From Triglochin maritima (taxonomy: Eukaryota; Streptophyta; Magnoliopsida; Alismatales; Juncaginaceae): a DNA stretch of 64,000 nucleotides. A model generated the notes under the pieces. It searched no databases, was not told the DNA's origin, and saw nothing but the letters and a program-made list of their open reading frames with translations. Shown here piece by piece: positions 1-11,204 of this stretch. The stretch spans positions 6,854,501-6,918,500 of the forward strand of contig OY821775.1 of the NCBI GenBank assembly GCA_963682175.1. Direction: 5' to 3'. The stretch's first letter is position 1. Each line of letters begins with the position of its first letter. Made by a program: the position numbers and the translations under genes.

Positions 1-1039
1 TCCAATACAATTTCATAAAGGAAGGTCTTTGTTGACGTTTCCAAGTGGGGATAAAGGGAGTTTAGTCTTTAGACAAAGATTTTATTTGAAAATTGGTAAA
101 ATCGTAATTAATTTACTATATAAATGACAACACAAGTCACAACCTCAACAATCATAATATAACAAAAACTCAACAAATATACAAAATTGTAAATTTTGTT
201 TTACAATATATCAAGTAAGAGCGCAAAGTAATGCAATTTCCACCATCATATATAACTTTTTATTTGCGTTCGAATTAATATGTTTAGGGGGGGGTGATCA
301 ACAAATCTACAGGAAGACATGTGTAATTAAACGTGATTCTTTCGGTATTTTTCGGAACTAAAGCCTAAAGCTAAAGGTGTTATTCTGACCCAAAAATGAC
401 AGGGGTGTTAATGAAAATAATCCAATAAACGTACGAATGTGATCTGAAGCTACCGTGATCCATTGAAGACCAACTCTACCGTGCGATGCAAGGATAACGC
501 GTTTAAATTATTGCCCAAGTGGGCCCCGCAACATGTGGCGATGTGCCGATGACCACCTCCAGATTGGTTCCGTGTCACATTATTCAATTCGTCTCTCTCA
601 CGGATCAACCTCCACCGTCAGATGACCATTCTACGGTGAGGATCCACTGGCGTTCTCATCGTGCTTTCTAGTGGTACTTTCTTCAGCTTTGTCGCTTTGT
701 GTTATTATTGTGTACTTATCTTCGGATATGGAAAATAATTAGAAAGCAAACATCACTTTAATCATATCTATTAATTAAGTTAGTGGAATTCTGAAGATCT
801 ACCAACTAAGAAAATTACATTTAATCATTGTATTAGGCTTGTTAATTGTTATGCTCGCTTTGTATGTATCCCACCAACACCAAGAAACCAATCATATCAA
901 GAAATGAACATTGTATTTACTATTAAATCAATGTCTGCGAAGGCAACCGTAGACGAAAAATCTTCAATCGTCACACCTTACGTTGGCGGGAAGCACGAGT
1001 GGACAAAAAAAATGCACATAAACTAAAATATTAGTAGAT
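1..1039. other. AT-rich intergenic sequence, no gene recognised
   Basis: No open frame resembling a known protein and no clear repeat boundary was seen. The sequence is AT-rich with short homopolymer runs. It leads directly into the tandem repeat that starts near 1040. Confidence 0.5.
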
Positions 1040-1585
1040 TGGGGGTGTGAACTTGATAAAACTAACAGGGGCGTGAAGGTTTGATAAATAGGAGTGTGAA
1101 CTTTATGCAGACATAGATAAGTAAGTTCTGCGAACAAATCAGATTCAGAGCTGATGCAATCATACAAATACCTATATTAAGATTCGAAATGTGAATATGA
1201 ATATCGAAATGGATTATTTATGGATATGGAGAGTGCATATCTTATTTGAGCGTTAGTGGATACAATAAGCAGAGGTGTGAACTTAGATATGAGAAACAGG
1301 AGTGTGATTTTAATGCAGACATAGATAATAAAAGTTCGGTGAACAAATCAGATTCGGAGCTGATGCAATGGTACAAAATATCTATACTAACAATTCGGAA
1401 TGTGAATATGAATATCAAAATGGATTACATATGGCTATGGAAAGTACATATTTGTCTTTGAACACTAGTAGAATGTAGATGTGATATACAGGGGTGTGAA
1501 CTTAGTTATAGTAGACAAGGGTGTAAACTTAAAGTAGGTATAAATAAATAAGACACCCGAACTGATCAAAATTCATAGCTGATAC
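1040..1585. repeat. ~215 bp tandem repeat, units 1, 2 and part of 3
   Basis: Two full units (about 1040-1264 and 1265-1490) and the first part of a third share landmarks such as GTGTGAACTT, ATGCAGACATAGATAA and GAGCTGATGCAAT. The landmark GCTGAT(G/A)C falls at 1150, 1359 and 1578, so the period is 209-219 bp. The third unit is cut at 1585 by a solo LTR and resumes at 3789. Confidence 0.8.
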
Positions 1586-3788
1586 TGCTATGTCCCTAAA
1601 CCGGATTAGGATTGGATTAGGGTTAAGTGAGGTTTGACTTGGAGGTGAGAGGGAGGTATGGTGAGTAGTGAGGTGAAGTGATGGAGGTAAGGTGGGGTGT
1701 AAGGGAAGTATGGTGGGGAGTGCTTGGGGTGTAGGGTTTTTGGGTTTTTAAACCAACCAACACCATCTCCTTTCCTTTCCTTTCTTTTCCTTCATCCTCA
1801 CCAAGCATCCATCTTCTTCCTCAGTGGCTCGAGCTCAGGCGGAGGAGGTTGCATTGGCGTGAGGCTTGCGGAGGTTGACGAGCGAGGAGGATCACCGGAG
1901 GCAACGGAGGCGCGAGCGAGGCTCCGGCGGGTTCGTTGCGTTTTCGAGGTATGCCGCTCCTTAGTGTGGTTTGTTTGTTGACCCTCATGTGAGGGATGCG
2001 TTGGTCGAGTCGGGGGAGGTCGGAGACCTCTCCGGCGACGCGTTTCTTCGTAAAACCTCGGCTGGCGCGAGGTTGAAGACGACCAACGGTCGACCGGATC
2101 TTTCGAGCGGTCGACCGTTTTAGCACTGTTTGCCCGACTTTAACCTTCACCGGTCGAACGATGCCTTGGGGCGGTCGACCGGTAGTGCATTATTGCTGGT
2201 GAGTTGGGATTTTTCTACCTGTTGTCGGTCGACCGGTCCTTGTTGTGTTCGACCGGAACTTAAGTGTACCTGTTAGTTTTGCATGATTTGTTCGACCGAT
2301 TTCATGTGACGTTCGACCGATCGTTTGTTGTTCGACCGTTGGAGGTTTGCGTTCGACCGATTATATGACTTAGAATAATAAGTTGACCCTGTCTGTTTTC
2401 GGTCGACCGAGACCCGTGAGTCGGTCGACCGATAGAGTTGAATTTAATGTTGACCAGACTCCGGATTTTGACCTCGTTCGGTCGACCGGTTTTAGACCTT
2501 TGTTCGACCGTTGGGGGGTTCTGTTTTGAGCGCAGCGGTAGACCGTTTTAGGAGTACGGTCGACTGATTCCTTTCTGGAACTGGTCAACCGAATCACCTC
2601 TTCCGGTCGACCGTTTGGGCCCAGGACAGAATTCCTGGTTTCCTTTTTGAACGCCAACTTTGTCCACGGAAACCCGTGTCCTCGCCTTGTGCGTGAGCCG
2701 GGAGGTGACGGTGGGCGCGTGATGCGTGCCTGCCCAGGGACCGTCGTTGGGAAGAGTGTGGGTGTTCGGGACGCGTCACCTCCAGGTATGGACCGTGACT
2801 TTTGAGATGATTGTTGGCACTTTGTAGTATAGCAGGCCCGAGGGATCGCGGAACCCAGTGTTGATGTTGTGTGGGCACGCAACTGGCGTTGGGTGAGGTG
2901 ACTACCGGCCCACGGGCTACGGAGGTCGCTGCCCTGCTTTTATAGCGGCGCGATTGGTGTTCGCGGCTCGAGGAGCCCGATGACCTGGCAGACTTCGGTC
3001 TGGACCCGTCCGATGCTGTACCGGACGTTGTGATGGACCACCGATGCTGTGCCGGTGATGCCGCCGAGGTTGTGCCGGCGATGATGATTGTTGGGCCGAG
3101 GCTGTGCCGGCTATGTTGTTTTCCTCGGCTGGGCACCTACCGAGATGATGTTGTTATACCTTCCGGGCGACGGCCCCGTTGGTCCCTGTGGCCCCGACCA
3201 CTGAGATTTACAGATCTGTTTCTATCGGCGCGTAGACGTGACAGAGGCTCCCTACCGAACCCTTGAGTAGTGTAGCCGCGTGTGGGGGGTGCGATGTCGC
3301 GGGCTGCTAGACTGCATGTGCCTGCAGTAGGTCTCTTCGGGAGACCCGATGATTGATTGTCGGACTGATGTCCTGTTTTACCCTTCGGGGGAACTGTTTT
3401 CCATTTCTGTTGATGCCATGACATGCTACTAGTATGATAGGTTCATTATGTGATGCATGCATATAGGTGAGTTGGCATACGGGGTTTCCTTCTGGAAACT
3501 CAGGCATTGTTGTTGCATCTTTTCCAGGATCGCAGTAGGTCTGGGTGGGTGGTGATCGAGGACGGAGCGCTTTGGAGTCGGATCCTCTTCGGCAGTTGCT
3601 AGACCGTACAACTACTTGTATTCTATTCCATTGTATCAGTATTGTAGTTGTATTTCTTTTGGAAAACTCCTTGTATTTTGGGTGCACCCGGATTTATATA
3701 TTTATATATTAGTGACGTTCTCGCGTAAGTTGTCTGTTATGTTGGTTATTTTGAAATTTTAAATCTTCCGCTGTTTCGGGACGTTACA
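1586..3788 (+). mobile_element. Solo LTR of a long-LTR retrotransposon (family A), TSD GATAC
   Basis: This 2203 bp unit starts TGCTATGTCC and ends GGGACGTTACA, so it has TG...CA termini. It is flanked by a perfect 5 bp duplication GATAC at 1581-1585 and 3789-3793. Joining the flanks restores the interrupted tandem-repeat unit, which independently confirms the insertion. No gag-pol sequence is present. The 3' part (about 3640-3788: GGTGCACCCGG, then an AT stretch, then TTTTGAAATTTTAAAT and the terminal GGGACGTTA) matches, in reverse complement, the left end of the element at 21097-22970. Open frames inside are arrays of short GC-rich repeats and do not look like protein genes. It is probably a solo LTR left by LTR-LTR recombination. 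The superfamily is not identifiable without internal sequence. Confidence 0.88.
2087..2613. repeat. Array 1 of paired CGGTCGACCG palindromes
   Basis: About eighteen exact or near copies of CGGTCGACCG (variants include NGTTCGACCG and CGGTAGACCG) lie inside the family A LTR. Starts read by eye are 2087/2108, 2151/2172, 2226/2246, 2289/2310, 2329/2350, 2400/2422, 2479/2501, 2536/2557 and 2582/2604. Within pairs the spacing is 20-22 bp. Pairs recur every 40-79 bp. Confidence 0.9.
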
Positions 3789-3895
3789 GATACAATCAGA
3801 CAAGTATCCATATTTAAAAATTGAATATATGAATACGAATATTAAAATGAATTATATATATGTGGATATGAAAAGTGCAACAAATTTAATGTTCA
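3789..3895. repeat. Remainder of tandem-repeat unit 3 after the solo LTR
   Basis: The sequence begins with the duplicated GATAC and continues the unit interrupted at 1585 (AATATGAATAC, AAAATGAATTA, GTGGATATG), aligning with 1359-1450 of unit 2. Confidence 0.75.
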
Positions 3896-5945
3896 TAAAA
3901 GAAATTGTACGTGTAAGTAAGCAAATTAGGGACATGATTTTCAAGAAAGTTGTTCTTTAGAAGCTCAGATAACAACCATCAATTGATAGTTGCAGATTCA
4001 CAATCAACCATTTCCCACTCCCTTTTCTTATCGTCACTTTCAAAGAAGAAGAAGAAGAAGAAGAAGAAGAGCGTTGCAATCGTACTGATTAATGAAAATA
4101 AAGTGAACAAAAGTGAAAGCAACCAAATGTTTAGATATTAGAAGTGGTTGTACTTTTCTTATTTAATAGTAGTAGGAGCTAATAATACTCGTCCTGCCTC
4201 TTATGACCCTAATTAAACCAACTATCAAATGACTCAACAAAGTTGACGTTGGCTTAACATGAATTTCTTTTTCAAAGAATATATCACATATTTTTCGGTT
4301 AAATCTCAAACATGTAAACAAAGGTACAACTACTAGCTGAAGTGCTGGTGAAACTAGGGATAGGGGCTCATGAAGTTGTTACAAGTCAAAGATATATTAG
4401 CCAAGGTTCAGGTACAAAAGAAGAAGACAATTCACATCTTGATGATTGGTCATTGGTTCTAGTTATTCTAAAGCTATGAATCTACCATTACTTCTAGTGG
4501 TGTCCGACATGATATTTCAATAACTGAAGTGCTGGTATTCCTTCAAGAATCTTAAGTATGAGGTAGAGAAACCTAACATTTGACATGTTGACGAAGATTA
4601 ATCAAGTGTTGGATTGGTGTTTTTTGTCACTATTGTAATTAAATTACATTCCAACCAGAAGAATCTATTCCATCCCTTTTGCTTCCATGCAACTTCGGCT
4701 TGAATCACGACTTGCACGAGATATTGTCAGGAGTTTCTTGTTTAAAATATAACACTATAGGCCTATCTTTGTTGACAACGAAGAAAGAAAGAAAGATACG
4801 GAGCTGCAAGCACTTTGGGCTCTACCATAGACAAGTTTGTTTTCTGTAGTTTGTCTAGTTGTATAATGATCTTTAAGCACCAATTAATCCAATAAGAAAA
4901 CGATAAACCCACACGTCGTCTATCCCACCAAGGGACGAAGACTAACAAAAACTATGATCAGAATCCAATGTTCTTTTGACTAATGCTTTAGGTTTCCACG
5001 TAAAATGTACCCAACGTCCTTTGTTGACCCCATAGTTGCACCTAAGATTCCATACGTTAGTGATGACGTGGGACATATGACGTCGTCTAACATGACAAGT
5101 TGGATGACGTTAATTGCCACGACAATGTTTCTTAATTAATTAAACATGTTTCTAGATAGATGATTAATACTGTTATTGTAATGTTGTTGGTTGATTTGTC
5201 AGGGAGCGTAATAATACAACACTGTTGTTAATACTGCTAAGATAGGACTTGTTAAGTGCCACACGGCCTCTAATGGATAAAAGTTTTGAAGTCCAACATC
5301 CAAATTTTGCTTCCGTTTTTGTCAGCTGGCTTCCAAGAGTTGGGGTTGCAATGGAGTGGGAAAGTGGTAGTCCCACGTACTCGAAAGGATTTTTTTTTTT
5401 TCCTTTTTTGCAACCAAGGAGGTGTTTGAAGTTATTTAGCTCTGTATCCTTCGTGTTGGTACTGCTAAGAAAATAGTCACCATCCGGCCCTCCTTCTCCA
5501 ACCTCCAAATCAATCTTCATTCCTCCCTCTCTCTCTGGCAAAAATCAAACTTCAGGTTGATTTCCTTTTTGTTTTGTGTATTGATTTTGATATGAAATGG
5601 AATGCATGTATAGTTATTATATGATTTTATTTTGATGTATTAAATGTAGATTTTGTACACTTGAAGTAATGAGCTCGGGTATCAAATTTGTACTGGTTCT
5701 TTTCGATGAGATTGTTAAATTCATAAACGGTAATTCAGAATATGAATGTGGTTACAGACGGTCAATGAATGTCATTCATGGAATGAGATATGATAATTTG
5801 TGACAAAGTGTCGAGTTTGCGTGACAAAGGAAAAAATGTCAAAATAATCATGAAAAAAAGAAAATTTGCAAGAATAAATGCTGAGAAACTTATTTGGCAA
5901 AATATAAGGCAAATGAACGACACATCTAGTACCATTTTATTACGT
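3896..5945. other. Intergenic sequence with one GAA microsatellite, no gene recognised
   Basis: No protein similarity was recognised. An (AAG)n tract of about nine units lies at 4045-4071. A CT-rich stretch at 5490-5540 could be a leader, but no gene follows it. Confidence 0.5.
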
Positions 5946-6050
5946 TAAAAACGACATCACAGAAGTCGTTTTCACTTTACATGTTTAATGAAAACGACAT
6001 CACATATATCGTTTTCATGAAACAGAAAACGATATCCGAGATACCGTTTT
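5946..6050. repeat. Three consecutive AAAACGA(C/T)AT hairpins
   Basis: Three short inverted repeats occur in series at 5947-5971, 5990-6016 and 6025-6050. Each has an arm AAAACGAY and a complementary CGTTTT arm around an 8-11 nt loop. Such motifs resemble the subterminal repeats of CACTA (En/Spm) transposons, but no CACTA terminus was found nearby. Confidence 0.6.
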
Positions 6051-6222
6051 TTCCTTAGGATGAGAAAATGGATTGTCATCCCCTTCCTCCCCACCCTCAA
6101 ACCGCCGGCTGCTGTAATTGGTCTCCTCCTCCTCCTCCTCCGACGACGACGACGATTCTCTGTTCGATCTCTTCTCCTTCCAGTTTACCTTCAAATAGTT
6201 TGGACTTAAGACTTGTTGTTGT

Positions 6223-6914
6223 TATTGAGAATTGAACTTAATCCTATGTGGCGACTTAATCTTATGTGGCGTCCTAGTCACCCGCCACATCATCAGTGCT
6301 TGATGACACATCAAGGAGGAGATGAGTCAACACATGATAAGACAAAAGGTTGAGGGAGTGGAAGAGACAAGAGTCTTTTCATTTTTTGAGTAATTTTCGT
6401 CCTAATTATGTATGCAATTTAAGTAGAGGGTGTAATGATCTTCAATGATCATGTTTATGTAGTCTTTATGTTTGGAAGTTGTAGGGTCATGTAAGTGCCT
6501 ATATAAAGCACTAGAATTCACCATTTGTAACACAACAACAACAATACTACAACAACATATATCAAGCATTAGAAGTTGAGCCACGAAATTGTGTGAGAAA
6601 AGAGTGAGTATGTGAGTAGAAAGAAGAAGAAGAGTGTGCATTGCAAAATCGGTTTTTTTGCTTTGTGAGTAGAGAGTCACCTTCTTTCCTTCGTGCCCCC
6701 CCAGTAACATAGATCAAGAATGGATCTAGTGGAGTCAAAAGAAGGCAAAATGAATGGTGATCAGGGTGGTCTAAGGCAGCGCACGAGGCGCGCCTTTTAG
6801 ACTGCCAATTGGCGGTTGGGGACCGCCAATCAGCGGTCCCTGTAGCCCAGGAGACGGGCAATCTCCTGTGGTGGGTTGATCAGTAGCTCCCCGTCCTCCT
6901 CCCGTCCTCCAACA
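6223..6914 (+). repeat. 5' LTR of the copia element
   Basis: It spans TATTGAGAATTG to CCTCCAACA, 692 bp. It carries a TATATAAA box at about 6500-6507 and contains an extra ~20 bp (CCAATTGGCGGTTGGGG) near 6800-6820 that the 3' LTR lacks. Confidence 0.93.
6500..6507 (+). promoter_or_regulatory. TATA box of the copia 5' LTR
   Basis: TATATAAA precedes a CA-rich stretch with repeated ACAACA. The same arrangement occurs in the 3' LTR at 9767-9774. It is the likely core promoter of the genomic transcript. Confidence 0.65.
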
Positions 6915-6916
6915 TC

Positions 6917-6928
6917 TGGTATCAGAGC
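6917..6928 (+). other. Primer-binding site complementary to initiator tRNA-Met
   Basis: TGGTATCAGAGC starts two bases after the 5' LTR. It is the standard plant copia primer site, complementary to the 3' end of tRNA-iMet. Confidence 0.93.
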
Positions 6929-6936
6929 CTTGTCCG

Positions 6937-9495
6937 ATGGGAAGCTCGGGAATGACCTCGTTTGGTCATGCGTCGTTGCCTCGATTGTCGAAAGGCAACT
7001 ACGACAATTGGAGTATCCAAATGCGTGCGCTGCTGGGTGCGCATGATGCTTGGGATCTTGTGGAGAGCGGCTTCGAGGAGGAGGCCGAGACGGGAGAAGA
7101 AACCGTCGCACAAATCAAAGCACAAAAGGAGAGAAGAGCCAAAGATAAGAGTGCTCTCTTCCTTCTCTTCCAAGCGGTGGATGAGAATGGCTTTGAAAAG
7201 ATCGCTGAAGCGAAGACATCGAAAGAGGCGTGGGACACCCTTGAGAGGAGCTACAAGGGTGCTGATCGAGTGAGGCAAGTGCGCCTCCAAATGCTTCGAG
7301 GCGAGTTCGAGGCGTTAAAAATGAAGGAATCGGAAGGTGTTGCCGATTTCGTGACGAGCGTTCGCATGGTGGCGAACAAGTTAAAAAGAAATGGGGAGGC
7401 GCTGACCGAAGGAAGAGTGGTGGAGAAGGTGTTGCGTTCTCTCACCGAGGACTTCAAGAATGTGGTGTGCGCAATCGAGGAATCAAAGGACCTCGAGAAG
7501 ATGACTATTGATGATCTAGCTAGCTCGTTGGAGGCACACGAGCAAAGAAAGAAGAAGAAAAGACAAGGTGTCTTGGAGGAGGCGTTGCAAGCGAAGATGT
7601 CGCTTAAAGAGGAGAAACCTCGCAACGTAGATCGTGGAAGCGGTCGTGATTATGGAGGCCATCCAAGAAAGAAGGAGGTCGTATGCTTCAAGTGTGGGAA
7701 GCGTGGTCATTTTGCGAAAGAATGCTGGTCGCAAAAGAAGGTGGAGGAGAGCTCCAGCCGTGTCCGTGGTGATCGCGGATCGAAGAAGGTGATTGAGTGC
7801 TTCAATTGTGGGAAGCATGGGCACTACGCAAGCGAGTGTTGGTCGAAGAAAAGGGTGGAAGAAAACTCCAACCTTGTGGCCGTGGAGGAGAATGCTTGTG
7901 ATGAGGATGTAGTCTTGCTTGCCAACAAAGGAATGGAAGGCGAACAAGAAGGTGTTTGGTATCTCGATACGGGAGCAAGCAACCACATGTGTGGAAATAG
8001 ACACATGTTCGCACATTTGGAGGAAGGAGTACATGGGCACGTTTCGTTTGGAGATGCATCAAAGGTGAGCGTGGAAGGGAAAGGTCACATCATGATCCAA
8101 GTAAAGGATGGATCTCAAAAGCTTATCTCCAATGTGTTCTTTGTGCCCGATATGAAGACGAACATTTTAAGCATGGGACAACTCCTGGAGAAAGGGTTCA
8201 CGATCTTGATGAAGGATCGACACATGACCGTGCGAGGACAAGATGGACATCTGATTGCAAAGGTAGAAATGTCCAAAAATCGAATGTTTAAATTGAATCT
8301 AACATGTGCTCGTGCTAGATGTTTGAATGCATGCATTAAGGGAGATTGGTTGTGGCATATGCGACTTGGACACTTGAACTTCGGCGGGATCCAAGAAATG
8401 GCGCAAAAGGGAATGGTGCATGGTCTGCCGATGACCGAATCCAAAGGCGGATTTTGTGAAGGTTGCATGGTTGGAAAATTACCAAGGAAGAGTTTTCCAA
8501 AGCAAGCTGAACATAGAGCAAAAAAGGTGCTAGAGTTGGTGCATACCGACATATGTGGACCGATCACTCCACACTCGATTAGTAAGAATCGTTATTTCTT
8601 AACGTTTATTGATGAATTTTCACGGAAAACGTGGGTGTACTTCTTGAAGGAGAAATCTGAGGCTTTTCGCATGTTGAAGAAGTTCAAGGCATATGTGGAG
8701 AAACAAAGTGGCAACAACATCAAGACATTAAGGTCTGATCGAGGAGGCGAGTTCACATCAACCGAGTTCAACAACTTTTGTGAGGAGAATGACATAAAAC
8801 GCCATTTGACGGCTCCATACTCACCACAACAAAATGGTGTAGCTGAAAGGAAGAATAGAACCATCATGGACATGGTTCGAAGTATGTTGAAAAGCAAGAA
8901 CGTGTCAAAAGAGCTATGAGCCGAAGCTGTGGCCTGTGCAGTGTATACGTTGAATCGTTGCAAAACTGCAAGTTTGGAGGGAGTAACTCCACAAGAAGCG
9001 TGGAGTGGCTATAAGCCAACCGTAGCACATATGAAGGTGTTTGGAAGCACAGCATATGCACATGTACCAAAAGAAAGAAGGATAAAACTTGATGATAGGA
9101 GCATCAAGCTTGTATTTGTTGGCTATGATGAACGATCGAAAGCTTATAGGCTTCTCGATCCAACTAACAACAAAATTGTCATTAGTCGTGATGTACAGGT
9201 TAACGAGGAGGTAACATGGGAGTCCAAAGAGGAGATTCCACAAGTGTCAAATGAAGAACAAGAAGAGGAGATAGCCAACCCCACTGATCATGAAACGGTT
9301 CCATCTGACAAACATGACGAGATGAGACCAAGGAAGTTCAAGACACTTCGTGAAATCTATGAGACGACGAGTGAGTTGCACATGGTGTGTCTTCTCACAC
9401 AAAACAAAAGCTCTGCCAATCCGCTTGTATGTGAAGTTGAGAAATCAACTTGGGATGGTGGACGGAAGAGGATTAAGTTCAAGGAGGAGTATTGA
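6937..9495 (+). pseudogene. copia Gag-protease-integrase polyprotein with in-frame TGA, no RT/RNase H
   Basis: One continuous frame of 853 codons is broken only by a TGA at codon 661 (8917-8919). The context KEL*AEAV shows it replaces the conserved Trp of the integrase. Domains in order: Gag (about residues 10-230); two CCHC zinc knuckles at 250-263 and 288-301; aspartic protease WYLDTGAS with catalytic D344; integrase zinc finger H474, H479, C507, C510; integrase core D538, D601, E637 with D-D35E spacing; then the post-integrase region to about codon 830. Reverse transcriptase and RNase H, which normally follow, are missing. The frame ends TAT TGA, where TATTGA is the first six bases of the 3' LTR. 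The start lies 9 bases after the primer-binding site. Termination at codon 661 would remove the end of integrase. Confidence 0.92.
9481..9489 (+). other. Polypurine tract of the copia element
   Basis: AAGGAGGAG abuts the first base of the 3' LTR, the expected site for plus-strand priming. It is also coding for the last codons of the polyprotein frame. Confidence 0.85.
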
Positions 9496-10162
9496 GAATT
9501 GAACTTAATCCTATGTGGCGACTTAATCCTATGTGGCGTCCTAGTCACCCGCCACATCATCAGTGCTTGATGACACATCAAGGAGGAGATGAGTCAACAC
9601 ATGAGAAGACAAAAGGTTGAGGGAGTGGAAGAGACAAGAGTCTTTTCATTTTTTGAGTAATTTTCGTCCTAATTATGTATGCAATTTAAGTAGAGGGTGT
9701 AATGATCTTCAATGATCATGTTTATGTAGTCTTTATGTTTGGAAGTTGTAGGGTCATGTAAGTGCCTATATAAAGCACTAGAATTCACCATTTGTAACAC
9801 AACAACAACAATACAACAACAACATATATCAAGCATTAGAAGTTGAGCCACGAAATTGTGTGAGAAAAGAGTGAGTATGTGAGTAGAAAGAAGAAGAAGA
9901 GTGTGCATTGCAAAATCGTTTTTTTTTGCTTTGTGAGTAGAGAGCCACATTCTTTCCTTCGTGCCCCCCCCAGTAACATAGATCAAGAATGGATCTAGTG
10001 GAGTCAAAAGAAGGCAAAATGAATGGTGATCAGGGTGGTCTAAGGCAGCGCACGAGGCACGCCTTTTAGACCGCCAATCAGCGGTCCCTGTAGCCCAGGA
10101 GACGGGCAATCTCCTGTGGTGGGTTGATCAGTAGCTCCCCGTCCTCCTCCCGTCCTCCAACA
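9490..10162 (+). repeat. 3' LTR of the copia element
   Basis: It is 673 bp with the same TATTGAG...CCAACA ends as the 5' LTR. It is followed by the target duplication GTTGT and has a TATA box at about 9767. Confidence 0.93.
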
Positions 10163-10380
10163 GTTGTATTATATATATTTTACTTTTATCTTGAAATTAT
10201 AGTTTGATTATGCTTCATAAAATTTAGTTAACAATTAGCCGTTCGGATTGTCAAAACCTGCAAATATAATCTCTGGTCATTCTGTTGGTAAATTGGCTCA
10301 TTTTGATGTATTCACTTCTTAAAAAATCATCTATGTATGCATTTTCATAAAGTGAATTTTTTATTGGCAAAATCTTTCAT

Positions 10381-10810
10381 TCAGTATCGAGTAGAAAATC
10401 GATGCATATGCTTTCCGTAGGCTTCAATAGTCAAGAATTCTGATACGATTTGCGAAGTATGAGTATTCGCATGACAGTTACTGCACACTGCCAACGTATG
10501 TGAGCATGGAATGCGTTGCACATTTATGAATCCACACGAACATGTTGATCCTTGCCCCGTCAATCTAACTTAATTGCTATGGGATTTGTTGATTTCTACA
10601 CATAATATATTATGACTATACCTCGTCACAAACAACTGTGCAGCAAAGTGTCGTTGGATTGTGAGTTCATCATAGACCTTAAGTATATGTGCTCATGTAT
10701 CTCAAACAAAATCTATGAACATGGCCTCGCCTAGGAGGAAACAATGTCTTCACAATATTGATAAGGCTTGGAAATCTGTCACTAATGATGCACAAACTAT
10801 CTCGTGTGCA
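10381..10810 (-). pseudogene. MULE (Mutator-like) transposase fragment, DDE end and SWIM zinc finger
   Basis: On the minus strand, about 10805-10690 translates to a stretch containing CIISDRFPSLINIVK and HRFCLRYM, typical of the C-terminal half of MULE transposase catalytic domains. Several stop codons follow. A 60-residue frame at 10563-10381 then contains CSCGF...IPCSHTLAVC, a SWIM-type CxCx(n)CxH zinc finger as found near the C-terminus of these transposases. The frame is broken between the two parts and the N-terminal half is missing, so this is a relic. It lies 218 bp beyond the copia element, and no terminal inverted repeats were found. Confidence 0.68.
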
Positions 10811-11204
10811 TACTCTGCTCACCAATATACTTAAAAACCTGTGTCACGAGCTTCCAGATTATTTTTTAACCACTACAAATGTCAAAGGAAATAAATCGGA
10901 GTTTGCATGGTACTCATGACAACCAGAAGAGTACCCTAAAACTTGACAAACAAATGCAGGTCTGCAATGTTTGAAACTTTCTGATTGACACACTCGTTCG
11001 TATTTTCTGTAAATAGGAAAACCACAACCGTCATCCTCTCATCATGTGCTTCATGCATGTATATGTTACGATTGTCATTCTAAATTCATCATCTAAAAAA
11101 TTCATACTCTTCAAGGTAGGTCTTACGACAAGACTACTCTCGTTTCATGTCGTCTTCTCTTTTTCACTCTCTTCTTTTTGTCTCATGGAAACCAACATTT
11201 CAAC

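Larger units (their letters stand above)
6223..10162 (+). mobile_element. Ty1/copia LTR retrotransposon, RT and RNase H deleted, TSD GTTGT
   Basis: This 3940 bp element has two LTRs (6223-6914 and 9490-10162), a tRNA-Met-type primer-binding site, a gag-protease-integrase reading frame and a polypurine tract. A perfect 5 bp target duplication GTTGT flanks it at 6218-6222 and 10163-10167. Both LTRs begin TA (TATTGAG) and end CA, the non-canonical TACA type known for some plant copia elements. The reverse transcriptase and RNase H domains are absent: the frame passes from the region after integrase straight to the 3' end. The element therefore cannot copy itself alone. The LTRs differ by about ten small changes plus one ~20 bp gap by eye, which suggests a recent insertion. 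Confidence 0.95.

Noticed and set aside
2370..3687. Several minus-strand open frames of 120-180 codons
   Set aside because: They lie inside the family A solo LTR, have low-complexity Arg/Ser/Pro-rich products and no homologous motif.
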